Assembly: GCA_003024175.1 (NCBI GenBank)
Contig: MDYQ01000419.1
Location: 1-64,000, forward strand
Source of the DNA: Planoprotostelium fungivorum
Taxonomy: Eukaryota > Evosea > Variosea > Cavosteliida > Cavosteliaceae
Reading direction: 5' to 3'
DNA: 64,000 nucleotides
Each line of letters starts with the position of its first letter. The first letter of the stretch is position 1. The notes beneath the pieces are model-generated. The model was not told where the DNA came from, made no database searches, and worked only from the letters and a program-made list of their open reading frames with translations. Shown in pieces: positions 11,691 to 21,086 of this stretch. The position numbers were made by a program, and so were the translations under genes.

Positions 11691-12897
11691 CATGTCTACA
11701 GCAGGTGCAGTGGAATTGGTGGTTCCATTGGCTCTCCATCGAAGTTGAGATTGCTGATATCTTCAGTTACACGTGTGGTAGAGTCCACTTTTGATGAAGC
11801 AAGATCAGATCAGATCAGGCGCGAGGCTGCTACAGTCGCAAAGAGCAGTTTCCAGATGCAAATTCCAAAAACAAAAATATTCGAGAAACAGCCCTGACGC
11901 CCTGGCAGAAAGGATCTGGAGACGAGAGACGAACGTTTTGAGTGAGGAGCTTATATAGGATACTCAAGACTAGCCTGGATATCCAGGAAAAGTATAACCA
12001 GGATGGCGAATTACTTGATAGGTTTAGGTTCTGCAGGACGAGAAGGTGCAGGACGAAACGGGGCAGGGTGATGAGGAGGTATGTAGGGGCGATCGTCACG
12101 CTGCATGACTGTATCCGGTTGCTTCAAGGTATGAAACACATTTTGTTTTTTCCCCCTTGGTTTCAGTGAACAAAAGCAAGACATCTCATGATCTGAAGAT
12201 CACGTGATGGTGGGAGCGCAAAACAGAGTTATAACTTCACTGCGTCTCTTAAAATCACTCGTGGCAGAGTGCCCTTATGACGATCTCATGGCAGAAGCAG
12301 GGGAAGAGGGAATTTATTGATCTGAGTGAGGAAATATTCATTTTCAACCAAACACACAACACACAAACACCTCAGCATGTACAACGGAGGGTGCGATGCC
12401 TCAAACAGGGAATGGCTGCACAAATTAGAGACAAGGCTCCAAAAGGTAGTGAAGTGCAACAGGCCGCAAACCAAGTAGTGCACTGTAACAACAACAAAAG
12501 TGACTGCCTTTGTAATGGTTAATGGGATAATGACCTCACCATTTATACATTTGTGCGTTGTTGTTGGCTGCTGGGTGATGTAACACCAGAAATGGATCAT
12601 TATCATTGGTCGCACTCCATTCAGCCCAGTAGAGTTGAATATGCAAGTATCAATGGTTTATTCTTCCCGCCCTTACCGCCCTAATTATAGTGCATTTATT
12701 TGCACAACTCATCACACACCGTGTGAACAGTTTGTAAATTCTCTGCAGAACATTTGTAAGCTTTTATGTGCCCAGAGAGTCTGTATAAATCATACATACT
12801 AAAAGATAGTAGCCTTTGTGGTTCAGCAAGCAAGCAGGGTGTGTAATTGACGTAACTGGTCTCTCAACCGCTTTCACTTTCCAGAGACCACGCACAG
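11691..12897. other. Repeat-island spacer, no supported gene
   Basis: Several open frames of 75-110 codons occur on both strands, but none has splice-signal support, family resemblance or repetition elsewhere in the window. The right edge (from about 12840) is the start of the splice-cassette region. Confidence 0.4.
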
Positions 12898-13593
12898 GTA
12901 GACGTTCGTAGACGTCTTATCAAATCATCGCCCTCTCTCTTTCAGCGTATGGTCTGTCTTCAATCTGACTGATTTCTTTTCAGATCCTCGGTCCGTATCG
13001 CGCCGTATCTTCTTAGACTTCGTCTCGAGCGTCCACAGGTAACAACGCCTCTCTAACGTCGGTTCATCTTGGTTTTTTTCTGACTCTATTCCAGATCTTG
13101 GGTTCGGTATTCTACTGTCCGTTTGAAGAAAACCCATCGAGCATTTCTCTAGGTAACAACACGCCGACCCAACGTCGGTTCGTCTTCGTTTTTTCTGACG
13201 TTCATTTCAGGTTTTGAGTCCGTATCGTCCACCGTCCATTCGCTGTGGGCCACAATTCAAGCCATCCACAAGGTAATAATATATGTCTCTATTAGACGCC
13301 TGTCCCTATAGACGTCGGTGTATGATTACATTCTCTGACCGACCATCAGCTCTCGTCCTTATCACCCCGTCGCCGAACACCGCTTGAACATTCTCAAGGT
13401 AATTTCATACGCTTGAATCGAACGCTTGGCCTCTCAGTCTTCGAGAAGTCGGCCGGTTCATCTTTGCATTCTAATAATGTCTAAGGTCTCTATTTAAATT
13501 GTCTGTCAGTTACCACACCTCAAGACTCCTGTTTTACGTTAATATCGACAGTTCTTTGTTCTAAGCTCTTTCATTTTACTCACTTTTGTGTAG
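12898..13593 (+). other. Ladder of repeated intron-exon cassettes, probable spliced 5' leader
   Basis: At least five units follow one another at about 115-130 bp spacing. Strong 5' splice sites stand at 12898, 13039, 13153, 13273 and 13399 (GTAGAC, GTAACA, GTAACA, GTAATA, GTAATT) and 3' sites at 12945, 13094, 13210 and 13349. The intervening exons are 49-62 nt long. Two introns share AACGTCGGTTC followed by a T-run and CTGAC, and weaker forms of this core are in the others. Exons share GAGTCCGTATCG-like stretches. The exon lengths are not multiples of three and contain stops, so a non-coding leader is likelier than coding. A final CAG-type site (TTTTGTGTAG) lies immediately before the ATG at 13594. 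Confidence 0.6.
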
Positions 13594-14100
13594 ATGGTCC
13601 TCCGTTTCACAGATCAACAAGATGGATCCAGACTTAGGCCATTTATTGATGATGAACAGATCATCAGACGAGTCTGCGGTACATTTCAATTTGACAGTTC
13701 TCGACCCATCAATATTGGCCCAGTAGATCTATCAGCTGCCCAAGTAGACCTCACTCTACCTTCTACACGTCCTGGTGTAAATTTAGATGGTGATTATATA
13801 GTTAGTCAGGCCCCTGCCCCCCAGACCGCCCCCGCCGGTGAGTCCCAACCCTTCTTTATTCTCTTTTTATTCTCTTTATTCTTGTCGCAGTGTTCCCAGG
13901 GCCTTTATGGGGCTCTACGGGCCTCTCAGGCTCTAGCTCGCATAGGGGTCATTTTGGCTGCGTCTCATGACCTTAAAAATTCACAAAAAATTCGCAACCG
14001 TATGTCTGGTTCATGTCTTGTAGGTAGTGAAGCCATGATTGTGGAAATAAGACAGTTGCGACAGACCATTCAAGGTAAACTAGTTGTCCCAAGAGTTTGA
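13594..14100 (+). CDS. Unknown protein downstream of the splice-cassette leader
   Basis: The ATG follows directly on a good 3' splice site. The frame encodes MVLRFTDQQDGSRLRPFIDD and a Pro/Gln-rich stretch up to about residue 82. A typical 53-nt intron (GTGAGT..GCAG) can be drawn after it but is not required, because the unspliced frame stays open for 168 codons and ends KLVVPRV. The unspliced second half (ALRASQALARIGVILAASHD) is helical. If the intron is removed the protein ends after a short Gly/Ser-rich tail. I do not recognise the family. Its position in the repeat island suggests a mobile-element gene; this is inference. Confidence 0.45.
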   Translation: MVLRFTDQQDGSRLRPFIDDEQIIRRVCGTFQFDSSRPINIGPVDLSAAQVDLTLPSTRPGVNLDGDYIVSQAPAPQTAPAGESQPFFILFLFSLFLSQCSQGLYGALRASQALARIGVILAASHDLKNSQKIRNRMSGSCLVGSEAMIVEIRQLRQTIQGKLVVPRV

Positions 14101-14744
14101 ATTTAATTGAACCAGATAGGTATGGCCGAAGACAACATTCCTCTTCTTCTGCCACCGGTGAACATGGTTTGTCGAGTGAAATAAGCGGTCCGCAGGACCA
14201 TGCCAGCGAGAGTAGTCCGTTGCTGGGACATAGCTGACCGATCTGTAGCATGGGCCACCCTCAAGTGCTGCAGCTTTCTGATAATTCTCCTTGGTGCCAT
14301 GGCCTCCATTTATCGACTGATCAACAAGCTGCAGTCACAAATACCACAGCACAGTAATGACAAACAAAAAGACTGACTAAAAGATCTATTTTAACCAAGT
14401 TTGCTTTGCGGGAGGGGTCGATTTGGCTGCAGTCACGTGACTGAAAATTCACTGAAAATCTATTGAAAATTTGTATTATTTTGAAATTTTATATCATATC
14501 TATTTGTGGTGTTGCTGGCCTCTCAAGTTCCAGCTTGCGTGTTGGATACCCTATGGGGTTGTTCTGACTACAATATAAAGATACATCTTTCATTTTGGTC
14601 CAATTCTGATATTTGAGATTCCCTTTGGATAACCAAGGACTGCATATTTGCTGCTGTTCTCTTTGAATAACATTAGCATAATATTGGACTGAATACTTCT
14701 GTAGTATATAACTCGATTATTCTATATCTAACTTTTTGAGGAAA
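14101..14744. other. Repeat-island spacer
   Basis: No supported gene. A stretch near 14410-14580 echoes the DNA of the second half of the preceding gene (GGGGTC, TTTGGCTGC, then GCCTCTCAAGTTCCAGCTTG), so it is probably a diverged partial duplicate. Confidence 0.4.
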
Positions 14745-15480
14745 CTATAGGATTTCAGAGTAAAACATAGGAAAACAAGGAAGTCATCTTTTTTATACTC
14801 TTTGACAAGCACTGAAAACACTAAAATTTTACTATGTTTACTATAAATTTACTATATTGTATTATAGATAACTTACTAATTTTTACTATTTTTACTATTT
14901 GTTTACTTTTCATTTACCCAAAAAAATACTATACTTACTATAGTATTACCTAATTACTACATTTTACTATGACTTAATGGTAGAACTCTGCATACAATGA
15001 TATCATTGGTCAACTTCCACAAAGTACTGTAGACTGCTTAAAACATAGGATACAGAATACAAAGATCAAAGGCAAGAAGTGTGAGCTGAATGAAGAATCA
15101 GAGAATCTCAAAGAACTGTATGACAGGGAGTTAACAACATACAACAACAAGAAGCAATGCATGAAAATGAACAACAAGAGATATGAGGAAAGGCTACAGA
15201 AATTGCTGGAAGAGAAAGAGAAAGAGTATGCAGCAGAAATGAAAAAGATACAAGTAGAATGTACAAGCAAGACAATTTCTTTAGAACTTCAGCTAGAAGA
15301 GATGCTCAAGACAATAGAGCAAAAGGACAAATTTATTGCAAAATAGATTATGGTGATTAGAGCGTATAAAGAAAAGTTGGAGCATCAATAGATTTACAAG
15401 AAAAGTTGGAGCATCAATAGATTTACTAGAAAATGGCCTTTGATGCATCCTAAGCACACTCTATAGCAGTCTCTAAAGAA
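14745..15480 (+). repeat. Repeat E copy 3, coiled-coil part
   Basis: The first 200 bp (TTCAGAGTAAAACATAGGAA and then runs of TTTACTAT) match 18910-19080 of copy 4. A 61-codon frame at 15161-15346 includes YEERLQKLLEEKEKEYAAEM and SLELQLEEMLKTIEQKDKFI, the same coiled-coil module as in copy 2. It is flanked by unrelated sequence. Confidence 0.55.
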
Positions 15481-15611
15481 ATACATGGCACATGATATAG
15501 CTTGGCAAGAGGTGTGTAGTGATTTCCCTCAAGACTGCATAAAATGTGCTCTTAGTGCATAAAATCTTGTAAAATACTTGGTAATATAGTCTGTGAAGGT
15601 AAGAGAAATGT

Positions 15612-16709
15612 GTGCATAAAGCATGGTCTAAGCAGACACAAAGAAACACAACACTCAAGGCCCACCCACATGCCCCTGAATATGCTGAGGCTATCAAGGA
15701 GGTAGCCTTTGGTGTGCTTGCTGACCTGAACTACGTTGAATTCATCTGGGTCTGCAACAATGGTGAATGTACATTTGAGGAAGTCAGACAACGCGCATAT
15801 AGAACAAGTATGTCTTTATGGATGGAGGTATTTTGCTATACCTCCTGTTACAGTCTTCACCATATCAACTTGGGTTCCAGGACCAAGCGATACATCTGCT
15901 ACCCTCTACAATGAGCCCCTTTAAAGCCGTTGCATACATCTGTCAACGTGAGTGACCAGACTCGATCGACTGGATTGACTGTGATTCAGCGTCCGAAGTT
16001 GCAGGCCCTTAAGACAGTCGGACAATTTCCCATACTCAAACACGGGGCGGCAAAGTTCCATTATTTAGGTCAGGAATTCTCGGCATTGGTGACGGAACTG
16101 TATGGTGTAACAATCTGCTCGGCTTGGGCAAAGCTGGACGACGCATCAAAACCTCAAAAACTCGCCGAATGGATAGATTCCCTCTATCAACAACTCAAAT
16201 TGGCACACAAAGCCAGCTGGTACCACTGTGATATCTCGCACAAGAATATCATTGTGCACAACTCGCATCCTATGATCATTGACTGGGGTGGCGCATTGGA
16301 AATCAATAATAATAATCTGGTAAGAGATGTAATTGTGTTTCCATATCAAGATTTGCTGGTCTGGCATCAACTCACCATGGACAGAGAGGACTCAACCCAG
16401 TCACCTACGCACAACTCACCTGCTCTCCTATGCTCTACCAAGCCTTCTTGGAAGGGAGTGACCACCGTCAGTGCACCAGATGACTTCATTGCCCTCCTCT
16501 TCTCCATGGTACAAGTTGTCACAGGCAAACTACCGTGGTAGAGGATCTTAGGGAGGAATGTTGTCCATCTCAAGTTAGCCCTCATCCACAGTAATCCAAA
16601 CTGGGACTTTCACCTGCAGCATCAAGATGACAAGATCCAAGAGTCTCTCAGGGATTTTCGTCAGGTTTTAATCAACACAGATTCCACTAAGGAGGACAAA
16701 CAGAGATGA
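15612..16709 (+). pseudogene. Broken FunK1-like protein-kinase-fold gene
   Basis: The main frame (15930-16541) contains ALVTELYGVTICSAW, then YHCDISHKNIIV and PMIIDWGGAL. These stand in for the HRD catalytic loop and the DFG motif of kinases and match the FunK1 style best (HRDIS..NI, LIDWD). An upstream piece (EVAFGVLADLNYVEFIW) and a downstream piece (HQDDKIQESLRDFRQVL) fit the same protein but lie in other frames or beyond a stop codon. No clear introns explain this, so the gene looks inactivated, with about two or three breaks. The Cys in HCD and Trp in DWG also suggest a degenerate active site. Kinases of this kind are common in fungi and in repeat-rich protist genomes. Confidence 0.55.
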
Positions 16710-17430
16710 GGCATGATGTAAATTTGTAATCAATAACCAGTTGATTTTGGATATGTTGTATACTTTGCATACATCGGAGGTACCTCTCAGGCATTGCTCA
16801 CATCACATAGAAGGTCATAAAATAGAGACACAAGAACATATTGTATTCTGTATTACCTGCAGCGCCTGTGTATTGGGTAAAAAAATGAAAGCTATTTTTA
16901 CCCACTTTGAGCTCTGGTGAAGGCACAGGTTCAAACCGCAACAATGTCATCTTTTGTGGAGTTCTTTTTCTCCTGCACATACCTTGGCAAGCACAGAAAC
17001 TTCAAACTCATGCAAAACAATTTTGGAGGAAAAGAGAATCAGAGAGTCAGCTCACCAGGAGAGTATGATTGTCAATTGTTCAAAGCTTGTTCTCTTTATA
17101 TGATGAATATTTTCTGGAAATGGATTTGTGCATCTCACTCCAACACAACTCTCACCTCAAGGAGGATGTGATTTCTCCTGTGTGTGCGTCTCTTCTTCTC
17201 AAGGTATATATTTGCAATTATGTCTCACCAAAGATGCTTCTGACCATCTCACTTTAATACTTCTCATAGCCTACTTTGCTCACTCGCTATTGATCAGATC
17301 CTCAGAGAGTCCAAGTGGATTATTGATCCTTCTCGTTTCATGCATCTTTTTTTCCAATGAGTCTATGTTGTGGTGTTCCTCTGTGTCACAAATCAATGGC
17401 AAACAAGAGACAATTAATGATTGTTGAACA
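16710..17430. other. Repeat-island spacer
   Basis: AT-rich sequence with only short frames on both strands and no family resemblance. It lies between the broken kinase gene and the left half of repeat A copy 3. Confidence 0.4.
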
Positions 17431-17513
17431 CCAAATAATTGACCCAATTATAACGGTTGGAGTTTCCCCCCAAATTTTCAACTCTCGAGAAACATGCCCT
17501 TTTCACGGAAACA
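17431..17513 (-). repeat. Repeat A copy 3, left half
   Basis: Matches the distal part of repeat A in reverse (CCAAATAATTGACCCAATTA, then GAGTTTCCCCCCAAATTTTC). It ends in CCTTTTCACGGAAACA (17498-17513), which is repeated exactly at 18445-18460. The copy is split by the element 17514-18444. Confidence 0.8.
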
Positions 17514-18444
17514 GTAAGATTCGAACAGAAAACATCCTCCCCTGGTTTTCAACATCAGATTATGATCAATATGAGTGGAACTTACCTGAAGAGTGGGAAA
17601 TAAAGGCCTCATCCCTCGCAATCTCCGACAAAAGATAAGTAAGGAAAATAAAGGGCTCAATATTAATTCTATAATCTTGGCAACAGTCAGAATAATTCGA
17701 AGGCATATCATAAGCACATACTTGTATTGGCAAGGTATGATGGATACATAAGTAATGCATCAGACTTGTGTAAAAAAGATATGAAGTTATGTCATCTTTA
17801 ACTCTAATTTATTCAGTCTGGCATTTGATGGTTAAGAATATATATTTTTGCAATACATCTTTAAGTTAAATAAAACAAAAGGAGAGAAAGACAAAGAAAA
17901 AAGAGGGGGCAGACAAAAATATTCTGTATTAACCGATAGATTAGTTGATTAAAATAGAATATCAGAAGAAAGATAAACAAACAATATATGTTCACATTTT
18001 TCGTAAAATAGGCATCATGGTCAGCTAAAATATTATCTATCATATTAATTAAATCATGACTGCGCAGTTGAAAGCAAAGCTGTGGTCAGTTGATTGTACA
18101 GAAATAGCTTGACATTGAGCTGAAAAGCTGGACAACACATATGATAGGCTCTCTCCCAATAGTCCAAACCTCTCATTATATTCTTCTCAATAACAAGGGG
18201 TCAACTCCCCACCCCCAATGGACTCAGGGACACCACACCCAAGCTTGCCCCTATCTACCTGTGCACATGTCCAGAAGGATTACCATACCCCCTCCTCGTA
18301 CCTCAACTCACATATATCTCTTTTACTACTTTTTTTTCGGGTCTCCCCACTGGACTGCAGAGTCCAAAGATATCAGTTGGCCAGCAATGGCTTAGTAGCC
18401 CCTAACGGGGTCAAACTGATATCTGAATAAAACCTGAACCTGAA
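17514..18444 (+). mobile_element. 931-bp LINE/SINE-like insertion with 16-bp target duplication
   Basis: The segment interrupts repeat A copy 3 and is bounded by an exact 16-bp direct repeat, the length range made by target-primed reverse transcription. Its 3' end reads GATATCTGAATAAA followed by a short CCTGAA-type tandem tail, a form typical of LINE or SINE tails. A second copy without the first 170 bp is at 19187-19727, and 5' truncation is again usual for such elements. No reverse-transcriptase motif is present, so this is either a SINE-like element or the 3' end of a longer LINE. The plus strand is its sense strand if the tail assignment is right. Confidence 0.7.
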
Positions 18445-18611
18445 CCTTTTCACGGAAACATTTCACTGGCTCTTTCCATGACTTTTATCGGACATTTCTA
18501 CGTTCAAGAATGAATGATTTGAACACAATAAAATCACTTCTCAAGTCTCCCACATAGGAAGCAACCAGCAGTTGTCACTCTTCTTTATCATTCCACAGTT
18601 CTAAGGACCTC
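18445..18611 (-). repeat. Repeat A copy 3, right half
   Basis: Continues repeat A in reverse from the duplicated CCTTTTCACGGAAACA through CTTTTATCGGACATTTCTAC and AGCAACCAGCAGTTGTCACT to CTAAGGACCTC. Confidence 0.8.
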
Positions 18612-18699
18612 AAATAGGCAAGCACCAAATGGCAACAAGAGGCAAGTAAATAGTGGCAAATATGATCAATAACAATGAGTGGAAAATAGCAAGTAGCAA

Positions 18700-19180
18700 A
18701 CAAAAAGAGTATGTAAGTAGAAACCATAGTGAATTTAAGGATTACTGGATAAAATATCAGCTGAAACCAAGAAGTATCTCAGTACTATAAGCAGGTCAGT
18801 AAAGAAAGAGACTGGACCAGATGCAAGAGACAGAATTAGAAGAAGGATACTGCAAGCTGCTGAGAATATAGGAGATGAGACTGATGTTGATATAGAGAAT
18901 GAGTAAATTGCATTATTTCAAAGTAAAACAAGTGGATCCACTTTCTTTTTTATACTCTTGACAAGCACTGAAAACACTGATATCTTTATAAGATTACTAT
19001 AAATTTTCTTTACACAACATTACCAACTTGCCATTTTTTACTATTTTTACTATTTGTTTACTTTTATTTTACTTTATGAAAAAGAATATACAGCAGAAGT
19101 CAAAAAAGGATAGAAATAAAACAAGCAATTGAGAGAAGAGAGGCAAAAGGACTCACAACAAAGTTCTTCCATGTTAGATC
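18700..19180 (+). repeat. Repeat E copy 4
   Basis: Encodes a degraded version of the repeat-E peptide (RRRILQAAENIGDETDVDIE) followed by the non-coding block CAAGCACTGAAAACACTGAT and the TTTTTACTATTTTTACTATT runs shared with copy 3. The frame is not continuous. Confidence 0.6.
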
Positions 19181-19186
19181 ACATGC

Positions 19187-19727
19187 CAGTCAGAATAATA
19201 TGAAGGCATATCATAAACCCATACTTGTATTGGCAAGGTATGATGGAAATATAAGCAATGAAAGAAGGACACAGTTATGTCATCTTTAATTATGATTTAT
19301 TCACACACAAAGAAGAAAAGAAAGTAAAGAAAGAGAGAGAGACTGAATATGCGCATTGCAGTCAACTTAAGCCATTGATTGTTAGCACAACTACTTGGAT
19401 GAGAAATAAAAATGCTAGACAAAGCATATGATGCATCAAATATAAAACTTCATTCACACATCCACTTTGGTATCAACTGATTCCCACCCATGCTTGTCTT
19501 TCTCTCCATAGTCCAATCTCCCAATTGTAGTTTTTTCCAATATGGGGTCAACTAACTCCCCACCCCAAATGGATCCAGAGGCCCCACACCATATGGGCAA
19601 AAAATTGCCTTGTACTCAGTACAGATGTCCAGAAAGGATTGCCAATCCCCTCCACTACTTGAATTTGCATTTGTCTTCTCTCCTTTTTTTTAGGTCTTCC
19701 CACTGGACTGCAGAGTTCAATTTTATC
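19187..19727 (+). mobile_element. Second, shorter copy of the 931-bp LINE/SINE-like element
   Basis: Matches 17687-18370 in the same order and strand: TCAGAATAATATGAAGGCAT, CTTGTATTGGCAAGGTATGA, then GGGGTCAACTAACTCCCCAC and CCCACTGGACTGCAGAGTTC. The 5' 170 bp and the 3' tail of copy 1 are missing, and divergence is higher, so it is probably an older insertion. Confidence 0.65.
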
Positions 19728-19956
19728 TGGGATATTGCAATACAAAAATCATATGCTACTCAACCTGGATGTGTGGCATCAAGAAAACAGAATGCTACAT
19801 GACAGTGTCATTTCCTTTTTCAGCTTAAGTCTTCATTATTAAAACAAAAGAGAATTGAGGTCTCACTGCTTGTGTACATAATTCTGAATTCGAAGCTGAT
19901 AAACCAAGTTCAGCAGTCAGAATTGCACTCGTAGTTTGGAGTTGAAATATCTGGAT

Positions 19957-20139
19957 GTTGTGCCCAACATTTGACATCACTGACGAATTGGAAAACTCGG
20001 AGAAATCTCAGAGAAATCTCAGCGACCACAAAACACATTCAATGCACATTCATTGAAAAGGAACTCCTTGGTTTTCTTTGGTTTTATGAACAGAGACTCA
20101 TTGAACTGTTTGGTTATTATGTGGTGACCATACACCACA
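19957..20139 (+). repeat. Repeat B copy 2
   Basis: Near-identical to 9919-10113, same strand, with a few substitutions and small deletions. Sequence beyond position 20139 is unrelated to that following copy 1. Confidence 0.75.
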
Positions 20140-20606
20140 CTGAGTTGGGGGTTTTATTCAGAATTTAGTGTTTTACAATTGAGGGTTTAATTTTTAGGTT
20201 TTAGGAGGTGGATTATTTGCATTCATAATTGTGTGAATATTTAGTGCTGGTAGTGTGCATACACACTTTTAAAATGATAACACTGATGGATATGTTCTGA
20301 CATCTGAGATTTTGACAATATTTTTATGTAACAAGGTGATTTTGTGGCACATCTACAATATATCATGGCATTGTGTCATATTTCTACAATTATTCCTCTC
20401 AGCATCAAGAGTCAAAGCATCTGTACAGTACAATCAAATCTGACTGCCATGTCTTGTGCCTTGACATATTTTCTCAAGGAATGCACATGCACATATCTCT
20501 TGAAAAAGAGGTACCAGGTTCAGAGCCCAACTTGAAGGCTTGCCTTGCTATGAACAAGATTCTTGAAGTTGATTGCAGCTGCTCAGAATGCCCAATGAGA
20601 ATGGTG

Positions 20607-20890
20607 TTGTGACTACTGTCAGACATAAGACCAAGTCCGTGAGAGATCACGGACGCACCAAAAAATTGACCCAATTACAACGGTCGGAGTTTCCCCCCGA
20701 ATTTCCAACTTTCGAGAAACATACCCTTTTCACGGAACATTTCACCGGCTCTTTCCATGACTTTTATTGGACATTTCTACGTTCAAGAATGAATGATTTG
20801 AACACAAAAAATCACTTCTCAAGTCTTCCACATAGGAAGCGACCAGCAGTTGTCACTCTGCTTTATCATTCTACAGGGTCTAAGGACCTC
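20607..20890 (-). repeat. Repeat A copy 4
   Basis: Full-length reverse copy, from GACTACTGTCAGACATAAGA to TCTAAGGACCTC. It is the right-hand limit of the repeat island. The gap from here to the FYVE gene holds no feature. Confidence 0.8.
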
Positions 20891-21086
20891 AAATGGAAGA
20901 TATCCAGCAAGATTGTCAGTTTTTTGTTGTGTGTTAGATTGTATTTGTCAAGAGATCAAACCAACATATTTTGAGCTATTAGACCAACATGATTGAGATT
21001 TTACATTAGAATTGTAAGTGTTTCTCTGAGAGGCAAAATCATTGATACAAAACTGGTTTGACCACATCTAATGTATTTGGTCTCTA

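Noticed and set aside
9264-20890. Repeat A copies 1 and 4 as the inverted ends of one 11.6-kb transposon
   Set aside because: There are additional internal copies in both orientations and no target duplication at the outer edges was found, so nested insertions explain it better.
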